Source: Rhizobacter sp. OV335 (GTDB lineage Bacteria; Pseudomonadota; Gammaproteobacteria; Burkholderiales; Burkholderiaceae_C). Taken from it: 64,000 nt of DNA. Shown piece after piece: positions 25,529-34,146 of this stretch (position 1 is its first letter; each line of letters begins with the position of its first letter). Both the position numbers and the translations under genes were made by a program. The DNA lies in NCBI RefSeq assembly GCF_900142965.1, contig NZ_FRCQ01000026.1, positions 1 to 64,000 on the forward strand. Reading direction: 5' to 3'. The notes beneath the pieces are model-generated. The model worked only from the letters and a program-made list of their open reading frames with translations, was not told where the DNA came from and did no database searches.

Positions 25529-28500
25529 CTACTTCGCCACCACCGCCGCCGGTGCGCCATCCGTCGGATGGTGCCGGCGCACCTTGCGCGACACCCACTG
25601 CACCACGTCGTCGACGAAGGTGAACAGCACCGGGATCACCAGCAGGCTCAGGAAGGTCGACGTGATCAGCCCGCCGATCACGACGATGGCCATCGGCGCG
25701 CGGAAGCTCGAATCGACGCCGATGCCGAGCGCGATCGGCAGCATGCCCGCGCCCATCGCGATGGTCGTCATCACGATCGGCCGGGCCCGCTTGTGGCAGG
25801 CGTCGAGCACCGCATCCCAGCGCGACAGCCCGTGCTCGCGGCGCGCCATGATCGCGTACTCGACCAGCAGGATCGAGTTCTTGGTCGCGATGCCCATCAG
25901 CATGATCAGCCCGATCATCGACGGCATCGACAGCGCGGTGTGGGTGACGAACAGCGCGAGGAAGGCCCCCGGCACCGACAGCACCAGCGCCGCGAGGATG
26001 GTCACCGGCTGCACGAAATCATGGAACAGCAGCACCAGCACGATGTAGATGCACATCACGCCGGTCAGCATCGCGAGGCCGAAGCCCGAGAACAGCTCCT
26101 GCATCGCCTCGGCATCGCCGACACCGGCCAGCGACACGCCGGCCGGCAGGCTGCGCAGGCTGGGCAGCTGCTCGGCCGTGCTCTGCACATGCTCCAGCGA
26201 CTGGCCGTTCAGCTCGATCTCGAAGTTGATGTTGCGCTTGCGGTCGAAGCGCGCGATCTGCGCCGGCCCGCTGTCGATCGACAGCGTCGCGACGTTGGCC
26301 AGCATCACCGGCCCCTTCGCGCCCGGCACCGCGAGCCGCGACAGCAGCTCCAGGTCGGTGCGCGCATCGGCCGCCAGCTTGACGACGATCGGCACCTGGC
26401 GCTGCGACAGGTTCAGCTTCGGCAGGCTCTGGTCGTAGTCGCCGGCGGTGGCGATGCGCAGCGTGTCGGCGATCGCGGCCGACGTGACGCCGAGGTCGGC
26501 CGCGCGCGCGAAATCGGGCCGCACGATCAGCTCCGGCCGCACCAGGCTCGAGGTCGACGTGACCGCGCCGATGCCCGAGATCGTGCGCAGCTCGCGCTCG
26601 ACCTGCTTCGAATGCTCGAGCAGCACGTCGCCGTCTTCACCGGCCAGCACCACCACGTACTTCTCGCCCGATCCGCCGAAGCCGACCGCGACCCGCGCGC
26701 CCGGCAGGCCGGCCAGCGCGTCGCGCAGCTGCTGCTCGATCACCTGCTTCTTCGGCCGGTGGCCGCGCTCGGTCAGGTTGATGCTGAGCGAGGCCTTGCG
26801 CACCTCGGCCGCGCCGGCGCCGGCGAACGGGTCGGCCCCGGTGTTGCCACCGCCGACCGCGGTGTAGACCAGTTTCACGTACTGATTCTTCTGCACGATG
26901 TCGCGCGCCTGCTCGGCCACCGCCAGCGTCTGCGCGAAGGTCGCGCCCGGCGGCAGCGAGATCGAGACCTGCGATTTCGACAGGTCGTCCGGCGGAATGA
27001 AGCCCTTCTCGAGGATGCCGGCGAGGACGATCGAGCCGGCGAAGAACGCGATGACCGCGACCGTCGTGATCACCCGGTGGTGCAGCGCGGCCGTGACCCA
27101 GCGCATGTAGATCTCGAGCCAGCGGCCTTCCTTGTGCTCGCCGGTCGGCGGCTTCAGCAGGTAGGCGGCCATCATCGGGGTCAGCAGCCGCGCGACCACC
27201 AGCGACATGAACACCGCGATCGCCGCCGTCCAGCCGAACTGCACGAAGAAGCGGCCGACCACGCCGCTCATGAAGGCGGTCGGCAGGAACACCGCGATCA
27301 GCGTGAAGGTGGTCGCGATCACCGCGAGGCCGATCTCGTCGGCCGCCTCCATCGCCGCCTGCAGCGGCGTCTTGCCCATGCGCAGGTGCCGCATGATGTT
27401 CTCGATCTCGACGATCGCGTCGTCGACCAGGATGCCGACCACCAGCGACAGCGACAGCAGCGTCACGCCGTTCAGCGTGAAGCCGGCCAGCGACATGAAC
27501 GCGAAGGCCGGGATCACCGACAGCGGCAGCGCGAGCGCCGACACCAGCGTCGCGCGCCAGTTGCGCAGGAACAGCCACACCACCAGCACCGCCAGCGCGG
27601 CGCCTTCGTACAGCATCGCCATCGAGCTGTCGAAGTCCTCCTGCACGTTGTCGACGAAGTTGAAGGCCTCGTCGAACTTCACCTCCGGGTGCGCCGCCTT
27701 CATCGCCTCGATCTCGGCGCGCACGCCGGCCGCCACCTCGGTCTCGCCGGCCCCGCGGGTGCGGGTGATCTCGAAGCCGACCACCGGCTTGCCGTTCAGC
27801 AGCGCCGTCGAGCGCTGCTCGGCCACCGTGTCGCTGACGCGCGCCACCTGCTCCAGCCGCAGCCGCCGGCCGTCGGCCAGCGAGATCTCCATCTTCGCGA
27901 GCTCTTCGGCCGAGCGCACGGTCGCGATGGTGCGCACCGATTGCTCGGCGCCGCCGACGTCGGTGCGGCCGCCCGAGGCCTCCTGCTGGATCTTGCTGAG
28001 CTGGTGCGAGATGTCGGCCGCGGTGGCGTTCAGCGCCAGCAGCCTGGCCGGGTCGAGCTCGACGCGCACCTCGCGCGTGACGCCGCCCACTCGCGCGACC
28101 GCGCCGACACCGCGCACGCTGAGCATCTGCTTGCCCACCGTGTTGTCGACGAACCATGACAGCGACTCTTCATCGAGCCGGTCGGACGCGACGGTGTAGG
28201 TCAGGATCGGCGAGCCCGACAGCTCCATCTTCGTGACCACCGGGTCGCGCAGGTCGGCCGGCAGGTCGGCGCGCACGCGCGAGACGGCGGCGCGCATGTC
28301 GTCGACCGCCTCCTGCACCGGCTTCTCGAGGCGGAACTCGCCGGTGATGGTGACCAGGCCGTCGGTCACCGAGGTGTAGACGTGCTTCAGGCCCTGCAGC
28401 GTCGCGACCGAGTTCTCGATCTTGCGCGCGACGTCGGTCTCGAGCTGCGACGGCGACGCGCCCGGCAGCGCGGCCGAGATCGTGACGGTCGGCAGCTCGA

Positions 28501-28624
28501 TGTCGGGGAAGTTCTGCACCTTCATGCTCTTGAAGCTGTACAGCCCGAGCAGGGTCAGCAGGATGAAGAGCAGCACCGCGGGGATCGGGTTGCGGATCGA
28601 CCAGGCGGAGACGTTGATGTTCAT
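25529..28624 (-). CDS. RND efflux transporter, inner-membrane permease
   Basis: A 1031-residue AcrB/MexB-superfamily protein of normal length. The start MNINVSAWSIRNPIPAVLLFILL gives the first membrane helix. A periplasmic loop follows with FPDIELPTVTISAALPGASPSQLETDV. Helix 4 carries the paired acidic residues of the proton relay in GILVDDAIVEIEN, and a second large loop follows (about 560-850). It is a proton-driven drug or solvent pump in a tripartite complex with the adaptor and outer-membrane channel encoded upstream in the same operon. It is closer to multidrug (HAE) than metal (CzcA) types by the motif set. The substrate is unknown. Confidence 0.92.
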   Translation of the reverse strand: MNINVSAWSIRNPIPAVLLFILLTLLGLYSFKSMKVQNFPDIELPTVTISAALPGASPSQLETDVARKIENSVATLQGLKHVYTSVTDGLVTITGEFRLEKPVQEAVDDMRAAVSRVRADLPADLRDPVVTKMELSGSPILTYTVASDRLDEESLSWFVDNTVGKQMLSVRGVGAVARVGGVTREVRVELDPARLLALNATAADISHQLSKIQQEASGGRTDVGGAEQSVRTIATVRSAEELAKMEISLADGRRLRLEQVARVSDTVAEQRSTALLNGKPVVGFEITRTRGAGETEVAAGVRAEIEAMKAAHPEVKFDEAFNFVDNVQEDFDSSMAMLYEGAALAVLVVWLFLRNWRATLVSALALPLSVIPAFAFMSLAGFTLNGVTLLSLSLVVGILVDDAIVEIENIMRHLRMGKTPLQAAMEAADEIGLAVIATTFTLIAVFLPTAFMSGVVGRFFVQFGWTAAIAVFMSLVVARLLTPMMAAYLLKPPTGEHKEGRWLEIYMRWVTAALHHRVITTVAVIAFFAGSIVLAGILEKGFIPPDDLSKSQVSISLPPGATFAQTLAVAEQARDIVQKNQYVKLVYTAVGGGNTGADPFAGAGAAEVRKASLSINLTERGHRPKKQVIEQQLRDALAGLPGARVAVGFGGSGEKYVVVLAGEDGDVLLEHSKQVERELRTISGIGAVTSTSSLVRPELIVRPDFARAADLGVTSAAIADTLRIATAGDYDQSLPKLNLSQRQVPIVVKLAADARTDLELLSRLAVPGAKGPVMLANVATLSIDSGPAQIARFDRKRNINFEIELNGQSLEHVQSTAEQLPSLRSLPAGVSLAGVGDAEAMQELFSGFGLAMLTGVMCIYIVLVLLFHDFVQPVTILAALVLSVPGAFLALFVTHTALSMPSMIGLIMLMGIATKNSILLVEYAIMARREHGLSRWDAVLDACHKRARPIVMTTIAMGAGMLPIALGIGVDSSFRAPMAIVVIGGLITSTFLSLLVIPVLFTFVDDVVQWVSRKVRRHHPTDGAPAAVVAK

Positions 28625-28658
28625 GGGGCGTCGTCCTTGAAGGGAAGCCGGCGCGCGC

Positions 28659-29810
28659 TCAGCGCGAGGCCGTCGCGGCAGCGGAGGCGGCCGCCGGCAC
28701 CGGTAGCGCGTCGACCACGCGCACCGTGTCGCCATCGCCCAGGAAGCCGCCGCCGGTGGCGACGACGCGGTCGGCCGGCTGCACGCCGCCGAGGATCTGG
28801 ATGCGATCGCCGACGCGCTGGCCGACCTTCACCTTGACCAGCGTGACCTTGTTGTCGGCCCCGACCCGCAGCACGTAGCTGAAGCCCTCGCGCAGCAGCA
28901 CCGCGCTCTGCGGCAGCGTCATGCCCTGCTGCGAGCCGATCTCGAACTCGCCGCGGGCGAACATGCCGGCCTTCGCGGCGCTGGCACCGCCCGGCAGGTC
29001 GACGTAGACCAGGCCGTTGCGCGTCTGCGCATCGACGGTGGGCGCAATGATGCGCAGCTTGCCGGTGACCGGCTCGCCGCTCGCGGGCAGCACGCGCACC
29101 GCCATGCCGGGCTTCAGCGGCCCGATCTCCGACGACGGCACCTCGGCACGCCATTCGAGCCGGCCGCCGCGGATCAGGCGGAACAGTTCCTGGCCGGCCG
29201 GCAGCACCGCGCCGACGGTGGCACTGCGCGACGAGATCACGCCGTTGTCGGGCGCCAGCACCTGGGTCTGCTGCAGCCGCAGCTGCTGCACCTTGGCGGC
29301 GGCGCGCTGGGCTTCGAGCCGCGCCTGCGCGGTGCGCTCGGCCGTCAGGTACTGGTTGGTCTGCTGTGCGCTGAGCGCGCCGGTGGGCTGCAAGTCGCGG
29401 GCACGCTGTGCGTTGGCGGCGGCCTCGGCGGCATTCGCCTCGGCCTCGGCGACCGCGGCGCGGGTCTGCGCGAGGTCGGCATGGATGGTGTCGGACGCGA
29501 AGCTCGCGAGCACCTGGCCGCGCTTGACCACGTCGCCGACGTTCACCTTCACGTCGGCCAGGCGCAGGCCGTTGGCCTCGGTGCCGACGATCGCTTCCTG
29601 CCACGCGGCGATGCTGCCGTTGGCGGCCAGCAGCGTCGGCAGGCTGGCCGGCTGCAGCTGCGTCACGGTGACGGTCAGCGCGGGCTTGGCGGCGGCAGGC
29701 TTCTTCTCGTCGGCGGCGCGGACGGTGCTCGTCACCGAGACGGCCAGCAGCGCGGCGAGCACGCCGGCAGCGGCGAGGGACAGCAGCAGGGGCTTCAGTC
29801 GTTGGGTCAT
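28659..29810 (-). CDS. RND efflux periplasmic adaptor (membrane fusion protein)
   Basis: A 383-residue adaptor. Signal peptide MTQRLKPLLLSLAAAGVLAALL is followed by a lipoyl half-motif (ANGSIAAWQEAIVGTEANGLRLADVKVNVGDVVKRGQVLA), a long alpha-hairpin rich in Ala and Gln (about 95-165), the second lipoyl half (VLAPDNGVISSRSATVGAVL) and beta-barrel/MP domains. It bridges the inner-membrane pump and the outer-membrane channel. The ATG at 29810 lacks a good ribosome site; a TTG at 29846 overlaps the preceding stop as TTGA and could be the true, coupled start, adding 12 residues. Confidence 0.9.
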   Translation of the reverse strand: MTQRLKPLLLSLAAAGVLAALLAVSVTSTVRAADEKKPAAAKPALTVTVTQLQPASLPTLLAANGSIAAWQEAIVGTEANGLRLADVKVNVGDVVKRGQVLASFASDTIHADLAQTRAAVAEAEANAAEAAANAQRARDLQPTGALSAQQTNQYLTAERTAQARLEAQRAAAKVQQLRLQQTQVLAPDNGVISSRSATVGAVLPAGQELFRLIRGGRLEWRAEVPSSEIGPLKPGMAVRVLPASGEPVTGKLRIIAPTVDAQTRNGLVYVDLPGGASAAKAGMFARGEFEIGSQQGMTLPQSAVLLREGFSYVLRVGADNKVTLVKVKVGQRVGDRIQILGGVQPADRVVATGGGFLGDGDTVRVVDALPVPAAASAAATASR

Positions 29811-29842
29811 GGTCGGGCTGATCGGGTGGATCGTCGGGGTGT

Positions 29843-31315
29843 TCAAGGAGTGGCCTTCGTGGGGCCGGCGGGATCGTCGGCGCGGGTGGCAGCCTGGGTG
29901 GCATCAGCCACCGGTGTGCCGGTGCGCCAGCCGCCGCCGAGCGCGCGGTACAGCGTGATCCAGGCGGCGACGCGCTCGCGCTGCAGGTCGATCAGCGTGC
30001 CGTGCGCGAGCACCGCGCTGCGGCGTGCGTCTTCCAGCTCGAACAGGCTGGCCAGGCCGCCCTTGAAGCGGGCTTCGGTGGCGCGGAACGACTGCTCGAA
30101 GCCTTCGTCGGCGATGCGGGCGTTCTCGGTGCGCGCCGCGCTGCTGTCGAGCTGCACCAGCGCCTGCTCGACCTCCTGCACCGCGGTGCGCAGCTTCGCG
30201 CGGTAGAGCGACGCGGCCTCGTCGTAGCGGGCGCGGGCCGCATCGACATTGGCGCGGCGCAGGCCGGCGTCGAAGATCGGCAGCGTGACCGCCAGCGGCC
30301 CGACCGACCACACCGTGCCGCTCTGGGTGGCGTCGCCCAGGTCGACGCGGGCGCGCGAGATCGAGCCGGCCAGCGTGACGCGCGGCAGCCGCTTCGCGCG
30401 CGCCTGCGACACCTCGGCGCTCGCCGCGCCGAGCTCACGCGCCGCGTTGAAGACATCGGGCCGCTGGTTCAGCACCTCGGCCGGCACGCTGTCGATCGCC
30501 AGCTCGGCCGGCTGCGGGAGGCGCGCGGTGCCGGCCGCCAGTTTCGTGCGCAGCGCCAGCTCGTCGATCGCCGTCAGCGCGACCAGGCCCTTGACCGCGA
30601 TGTCGCATTGCGCGCGCTGCGCGGTCAGCAGGCTCGCGCCCTGGGCGGCACTGGCGCGCGCCAGCGCCGCGTCGGCCGGCGGCTGGAAGCCGGCCTGCGC
30701 GCTCAGCCCGGTGAGACGGGCGGTCTCGGCGCGCGAGGCCGCATCGGCCTCGGTCTGCACCAGCTGCGCCTCGCAGGCGCGCAGGCCCAGGTAGGCGTTC
30801 GCGGTTTCGGCGGCGACCGACACGCGGGCGTCGTGCCACGACGCTTCGGCCCCTTCGAGGCGGTACTGCGCCGCATCGCGGCCGGCCCGGCCGGCGCCGA
30901 ACACGTCGATCTCCCACGCCGTCTGCAACCCGGCCGAAGTGGTGGTGGCCAGCGGCGTGACGAAATCGGTGCGGCCGCGCGTCGCGCTGGCGGTGGCATC
31001 GAGCGTGGGCAGCAGCGCCGCGCCGGCGCCGGTGCGCGTGGCCTGCGACTGCGCCAGGCGCGAGCGGGCCGTCGCGAGCGTCGGGCTGACGGATTGCGAA
31101 GCGTCGATCAGCTGCGAGAGCACCGGGTCGTCGAACTGCTGCCACCAGCCGGTCAGGTCGGCGAGGCGGCCGTTGTGCGGCAGCGGGGCGTACCACTGCG
31201 CCGGCAGCAGCGCCGGATCGGCGGCCGGCTCGGGCGGCGCGCTCGCGCAGCCGGCCAGGCCCGCCACGGCGGCCAGCGTGGCCGCCAGCAGGGCGGCGCG
31301 GGTCGGTGTCGTCAT
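29843..31315 (-). CDS. RND efflux outer-membrane factor lipoprotein, NodT/OprM type
   Basis: A 490-residue outer-membrane channel lipoprotein. The signal peptide ends in the lipobox AGLAGCAS, with acylation at Cys (about residue 23). Duplicated OEP repeats follow, with ARSRLAQSQATRTGAGAALLPTLDATASATR and SVPAEVLNQRPDVFNAARELGAASAEV marking the two halves. The ATG overlaps the TetR stop (ATGA). It forms the exit duct of the pump. Confidence 0.92.
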   Translation of the reverse strand: MTTPTRAALLAATLAAVAGLAGCASAPPEPAADPALLPAQWYAPLPHNGRLADLTGWWQQFDDPVLSQLIDASQSVSPTLATARSRLAQSQATRTGAGAALLPTLDATASATRGRTDFVTPLATTTSAGLQTAWEIDVFGAGRAGRDAAQYRLEGAEASWHDARVSVAAETANAYLGLRACEAQLVQTEADAASRAETARLTGLSAQAGFQPPADAALARASAAQGASLLTAQRAQCDIAVKGLVALTAIDELALRTKLAAGTARLPQPAELAIDSVPAEVLNQRPDVFNAARELGAASAEVSQARAKRLPRVTLAGSISRARVDLGDATQSGTVWSVGPLAVTLPIFDAGLRRANVDAARARYDEAASLYRAKLRTAVQEVEQALVQLDSSAARTENARIADEGFEQSFRATEARFKGGLASLFELEDARRSAVLAHGTLIDLQRERVAAWITLYRALGGGWRTGTPVADATQAATRADDPAGPTKATP

Positions 31316-32019
31316 CGCTTGTCCTCTCTTTTGTCTGTTTTTTTCAGCGCCGCGCGGCGCACGCCTTCGGCGTCGACCATCGCCAGCGCATACAGGACCA
31401 GGCGCTCGGACCACAGGTCGAGCGCCCGCGGGTGGCTGTTCAGGCGCGGCGCCAGCGCGTCGGTGACGTCCTGCGCGATCTGCAGGTGCACACCCAGCGC
31501 CGCGATGCAGATCGCCAGCCGGTGCAGCTCGTCGTCGGCGCGGCGCAGCCCCAGGTGGCGCGCCAGCAGCGCGACCAGCGCCTCGTGGCGCGGCTTGATG
31601 CCGTTGACGATCTCGTCCTGCCAGACGCCGGTCGGCTCCAGCATCTCGCGCACGTGCAGGCGCATGCACTGCTGCGTCATGTCGCCATGCTTCAGTGGCT
31701 CGAGGAAGCCGGCGTACAGGCCGTGCAGCGCGTCGGGCAGCGTCATCGCCGGGTCGGCGTAGCGGGCGATGTCGTCGGCCGGCGTGCTCAGCGGGCCGGC
31801 GAACACCGCGCGGTACAGCCCCGCCTTGTCGCCGAAGTAGTAGCTGATGGCGGCGATGTTCACCTGCGCGGCCTCGGCGATCTCGCGGGTGGAGGTCTTG
31901 TTGTAGCCGTGCTGCGCGAACAGGCGCAGCCCGGCCAGCAGCAGGCGCATGCGCGACTGCTCGCCGTCGCTGCGCGGTGCGCGCGGGGCCTGGAGCGTTT
32001 CAGGGAGGGTGGCCGACAT
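31312..32019 (-). CDS. TetR-family repressor of the RND operon
   Basis: A 235-residue TetR regulator. The DNA-binding region is AAGL..LFAQHGYNKTSTREIAEAAQVNIAAISYYFGDKAGLYRAVF (about residues 28-75), followed by a ligand domain of the type seen with efflux pumps (CerR/YbiH-like). It is the first gene of the operon and overlaps the channel gene by four bases. A perfect AAATCAA-N4-TTGATTT palindrome (32040-32057) is 20 bases upstream of the ATG and is the likely operator, so the whole operon including the repressor should be induced together. ATG 32019 is preferred to TTG 32046. Confidence 0.9.
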   Translation of the reverse strand: MSATLPETLQAPRAPRSDGEQSRMRLLLAGLRLFAQHGYNKTSTREIAEAAQVNIAAISYYFGDKAGLYRAVFAGPLSTPADDIARYADPAMTLPDALHGLYAGFLEPLKHGDMTQQCMRLHVREMLEPTGVWQDEIVNGIKPRHEALVALLARHLGLRRADDELHRLAICIAALGVHLQIAQDVTDALAPRLNSHPRALDLWSERLVLYALAMVDAEGVRRAALKKTDKREDKR

Positions 32020-32039
32020 GGGCCGGGACTCTATCAAAT

Positions 32040-32057
32040 AAATCAAACGATTGATTT
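32040..32057. promoter_or_regulatory. Candidate TetR operator
   Basis: The perfect 18-bp palindrome AAATCAA-ACGA-TTGATTT lies in a short AT-rich island just upstream of the repressor start, where the -10 region is expected. Position and symmetry fit autorepression. Confidence 0.7.
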
Positions 32058-32077
32058 AGTTTTTAGGGGGTGACGAC

Positions 32078-32269
32078 TCAGGGCGCCTCGAAGATGTCCT
32101 CGATCGGCAGGCCGAAGGTGCGGGCGATCTGGAAGGCCAGCGGCAGGCTCGGGTCGTAGCGCTCGTTCTCGATCGCGTTGACCGTCTGGCGCGACACCTG
32201 CAGGCGCTCGGCCAGCTCGGTCTGCGACCAGCCGCGCTCCGCCCGCAGCGTCTTCAGGCGGTTCTTCAA
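32078..32269 (-). CDS. Small XRE-family regulator, YozG-like
   Basis: A 63-residue protein that is little more than a Cro/CI helix-turn-helix: KNRLKTLRAERGWSQTELAERLQVSRQTVNAIENERYDPSLPLAF, ending IEDIFEAP. The start is TTG at 32269, which overlaps the TGA of the upstream membrane-protein gene as TTGA, so translation is coupled; the longer frame upstream is a shadow of that gene. This size and partner arrangement (tiny XRE protein plus small multi-span protein) is recurrent in bacteria. It likely binds the two TGTAAAG-N4-CTTTACA-like sites upstream. Confidence 0.82.
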   Translation of the reverse strand: MKNRLKTLRAERGWSQTELAERLQVSRQTVNAIENERYDPSLPLAFQIARTFGLPIEDIFEAP

Positions 32270-32661
32270 CGGTAGCGCCGGGCGGCAATCAGGCCGCCGA
32301 CGACCCACAGCACCGCCATCAACGGCCACACGGTGAACATCGACAACGGGCGCCAGCCGACCCCTTCGAGGAAGCCGTAGCTGAAGGTCAGCAAGGCCGT
32401 GCCGGCAAATGCGAAGCCGAGCGCTTCGAGCTGCACCCGCATCTGCAGCTCGTCGAGCCGGCGAAACTGACGCAGGATCGCCCAGCAGGCGGCGATGCAC
32501 GGAAGCGTCGGCAGCAGCGCCACCAGCGTCGCGGACGGGCCTTCGAAGTAGCCCGTCTTCAGCAGGAAGATCGAGCTGCACAGCACCAGCCCATAGGCCA
32601 GCATCGCGGCACCGAGCTCGAACAGATAGCGGCGGGGGATGGGCGAGAAGCATTTCATCAT
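32266..32661 (-). CDS. Small four-span membrane protein, partner of XRE regulator
   Basis: A 131-residue protein with four hydrophobic segments (about 12-34, 42-64, 80-100 and 105-125). There is a charged loop RQFRRLDELQMRVQLEALGFAFAGT between spans 2 and 3, typical of this uncharacterised family found next to YozG-like regulators. Two ATGs (32661, 32658) are adjacent. Two operator-like palindromes precede it. The function is unknown; the pairing suggests the membrane protein influences or is controlled by the XRE protein. Confidence 0.75.
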   Translation of the reverse strand: MMKCFSPIPRRYLFELGAAMLAYGLVLCSSIFLLKTGYFEGPSATLVALLPTLPCIAACWAILRQFRRLDELQMRVQLEALGFAFAGTALLTFSYGFLEGVGWRPLSMFTVWPLMAVLWVVGGLIAARRYR

Positions 32662-32671
32662 CGGTAGGCCA

Positions 32672-32734
32672 TGTAAAGGTTGCTTTCCATTCCATCTTAG
32701 GCACGAAGCCCGCCGATGTAAAGCACCTTTTACA
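32672..32734. promoter_or_regulatory. Two matching operators for the XRE/membrane-protein pair
   Basis: Two 18-bp sites of the form TGTAAAG-N4-CTTTACA lie upstream of the pair: 32672-32689 (TGTAAAG GTTG CTTTCCA, one mismatch) and 32717-32734 (TGTAAAG CACC TTTTACA, one mismatch). Their starts are 45 bases apart. Each is symmetric enough for a dimer of a short XRE protein. Confidence 0.65.
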
Positions 32735-32820
32735 GTCCTCCGTCCTCCCTGCGCTTCCCGCCCACCCCCTGCGGCTCCTCTCCTCCTCCCCGAGAACCGT
32801 GTCGCAGATCCTTGCTCAAC

Positions 32821-33972
32821 TCACTGCAGCGGCAGGCTCGCCTGGCGCGGCTCGCCGGCCGGTGGGAACGCATCGGGCCGCAGCCGGCGCGGCACGCCGC
32901 CGGCCGTGCGGCGCATCAGCACCGCGTGCGGCACGTAGCCGCGCGAATCGATGTCCCAGCCGTCGGTCGCCTGTTCGTCGCTGACGCATTCGATGCGCAC
33001 CGTGCCGAGCTGCCGGGCGCTCGCGCGCTGCACCAGTGCCTCGCACTGCGCCGCCGTCAGCTGGCGCGCGAAGAGCGTCCAGCGCTGCTGCACCAGCGGC
33101 TGGCGCCAGGCGTCTTCGATGGCCCAGCGCAGCGCCTGCGGCGTGCTGTTGCGGCCGGCCTCGAGCACGCGCGGCAGCAGCGCATGGAAGAAGGTCTGGA
33201 ACGCACGCCGCAGCAGCTTGCCGGGCAGCAGGTCTTCGAGCCGCGTCATGCGGTGGCTCCAGCCCGGCGCGGTGAGCTGCTGGCTGATGAAGGCCTGCAG
33301 CGCCTGCACCGGGTTGAACAGCCGCAGCCGGTTCGGTGGCAGCACCAGCAGCGGCAGCGCGCTCGCTTCTTCATGCGTCAGCGGCTCGACGAAGCTGCAC
33401 AGCACCGCGACGCGCGACCACTGCTCGGCCGTCAGCCCGTTCAGCCCGCCGAGCGGGCCGCCTTCGATCAGCTTGACGAACTGCAGCGCGTCGCGGTACC
33501 CGTGCGCCGCCTTCGCGTGGTTGGCCTTGGCGCTCATCACCGCCAGGTTGCCGGCGGCATAGCCGGCATCGCTGCGCACGCGGTCGATCGACGCGATCGT
33601 TGAATCCATGCCTTCGGTCGTGTCGGACGACAGCGCCAGCCGCGTGATCGGGCAGTGGCTCACGTCGATCTGCTGCAGGTAGTGCGGCGTCACCTGCACC
33701 AACTCGACGCTGCGGCCGCGCAGCCAGGCATGCAGCCGCAGCTGCAGCCACTTGCGCACGGGCGGCGTCGGCTGCAGCGTGCGCGAGCCGAAGGCCGCCT
33801 GGCCGGACAGCCAGCCGTTGCGCAGCGGCGAGGGCTCGTTGGCGTACGGCGCCGGCGGCGTGACGGCGTAGTGCCCGTAATCCCAGCCCAGCTCGAAGCC
33901 GATGTGCTCGTGCGCGGTCAGGCTGTTCGGCACGGCGGGGGTCGGCAGGGACGTCGGCAAAGAGAGGGTCAT
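32821..33972 (-). CDS. Uncharacterised protein with a degenerate HNH-like motif
   Basis: A 383-residue soluble protein, not recognised as a whole. The centre (residues about 104-152) reads SHCPITRLAL, then SIDRVRSDAGYAAGNLAVMS and AKANHAK. This resembles HNH endonucleases, whose core is often Cys-x-x-Thr-Gly followed by SLDRID..GY..GNV.W....N. Here the pattern is only partly kept: Cys107, Asp130, Asn142 and Asn151 are present, while the usual HNH His pair is not obvious. The flanks look alpha-helical. It is divergent from a WYL regulator, and the shared gap has two identical-type palindromes, so the pair is probably co-regulated. Nuclease activity is speculation. Confidence 0.6.
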   Translation of the reverse strand: MTLSLPTSLPTPAVPNSLTAHEHIGFELGWDYGHYAVTPPAPYANEPSPLRNGWLSGQAAFGSRTLQPTPPVRKWLQLRLHAWLRGRSVELVQVTPHYLQQIDVSHCPITRLALSSDTTEGMDSTIASIDRVRSDAGYAAGNLAVMSAKANHAKAAHGYRDALQFVKLIEGGPLGGLNGLTAEQWSRVAVLCSFVEPLTHEEASALPLLVLPPNRLRLFNPVQALQAFISQQLTAPGWSHRMTRLEDLLPGKLLRRAFQTFFHALLPRVLEAGRNSTPQALRWAIEDAWRQPLVQQRWTLFARQLTAAQCEALVQRASARQLGTVRIECVSDEQATDGWDIDSRGYVPHAVLMRRTAGGVPRRLRPDAFPPAGEPRQASLPLQ

Positions 33973-34033
33973 CGTTCGGCTCCGTGGGTTCCGCTGCGCG
34001 ATGCAGCGATGGAGCGAAGTTTTGCGGCCGGGT

Positions 34034-34050
34034 AGCTCACCACATGAGCC
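34034..34050. promoter_or_regulatory. Palindrome A of the HNH-like/WYL divergent promoter
   Basis: AGCTCA-CCACA-TGAGCC, inverted GCTCA-N5-TGAGC, closer to the minus-strand gene. It is a second copy of the site at 34099-34115 and shares its half-sites and 5-base spacer. Likely a binding site of the WYL protein; inferred. Confidence 0.6.
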
Positions 34051-34098
34051 ACCAGTGCACGTGGCCCCGAAAAGACATCCGGGTATGCTCGCGTGGCT

Positions 34099-34115
34099 GG
34101 CTCATCTGGTGAGCC
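34099..34115. promoter_or_regulatory. Palindrome B of the HNH-like/WYL divergent promoter
   Basis: GGCTCA-TCTGG-TGAGCC, a perfect 6-bp inverted repeat with a 5-base spacer, 31 bases before the WYL start codon. Centre-to-centre distance to palindrome A is 65 bases. Position overlaps the expected promoter of the WYL gene, suggesting autoregulation. Confidence 0.65.
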
Positions 34116-34146
34116 ACCCGACTGATACCGCCCATCGATACCTCCC

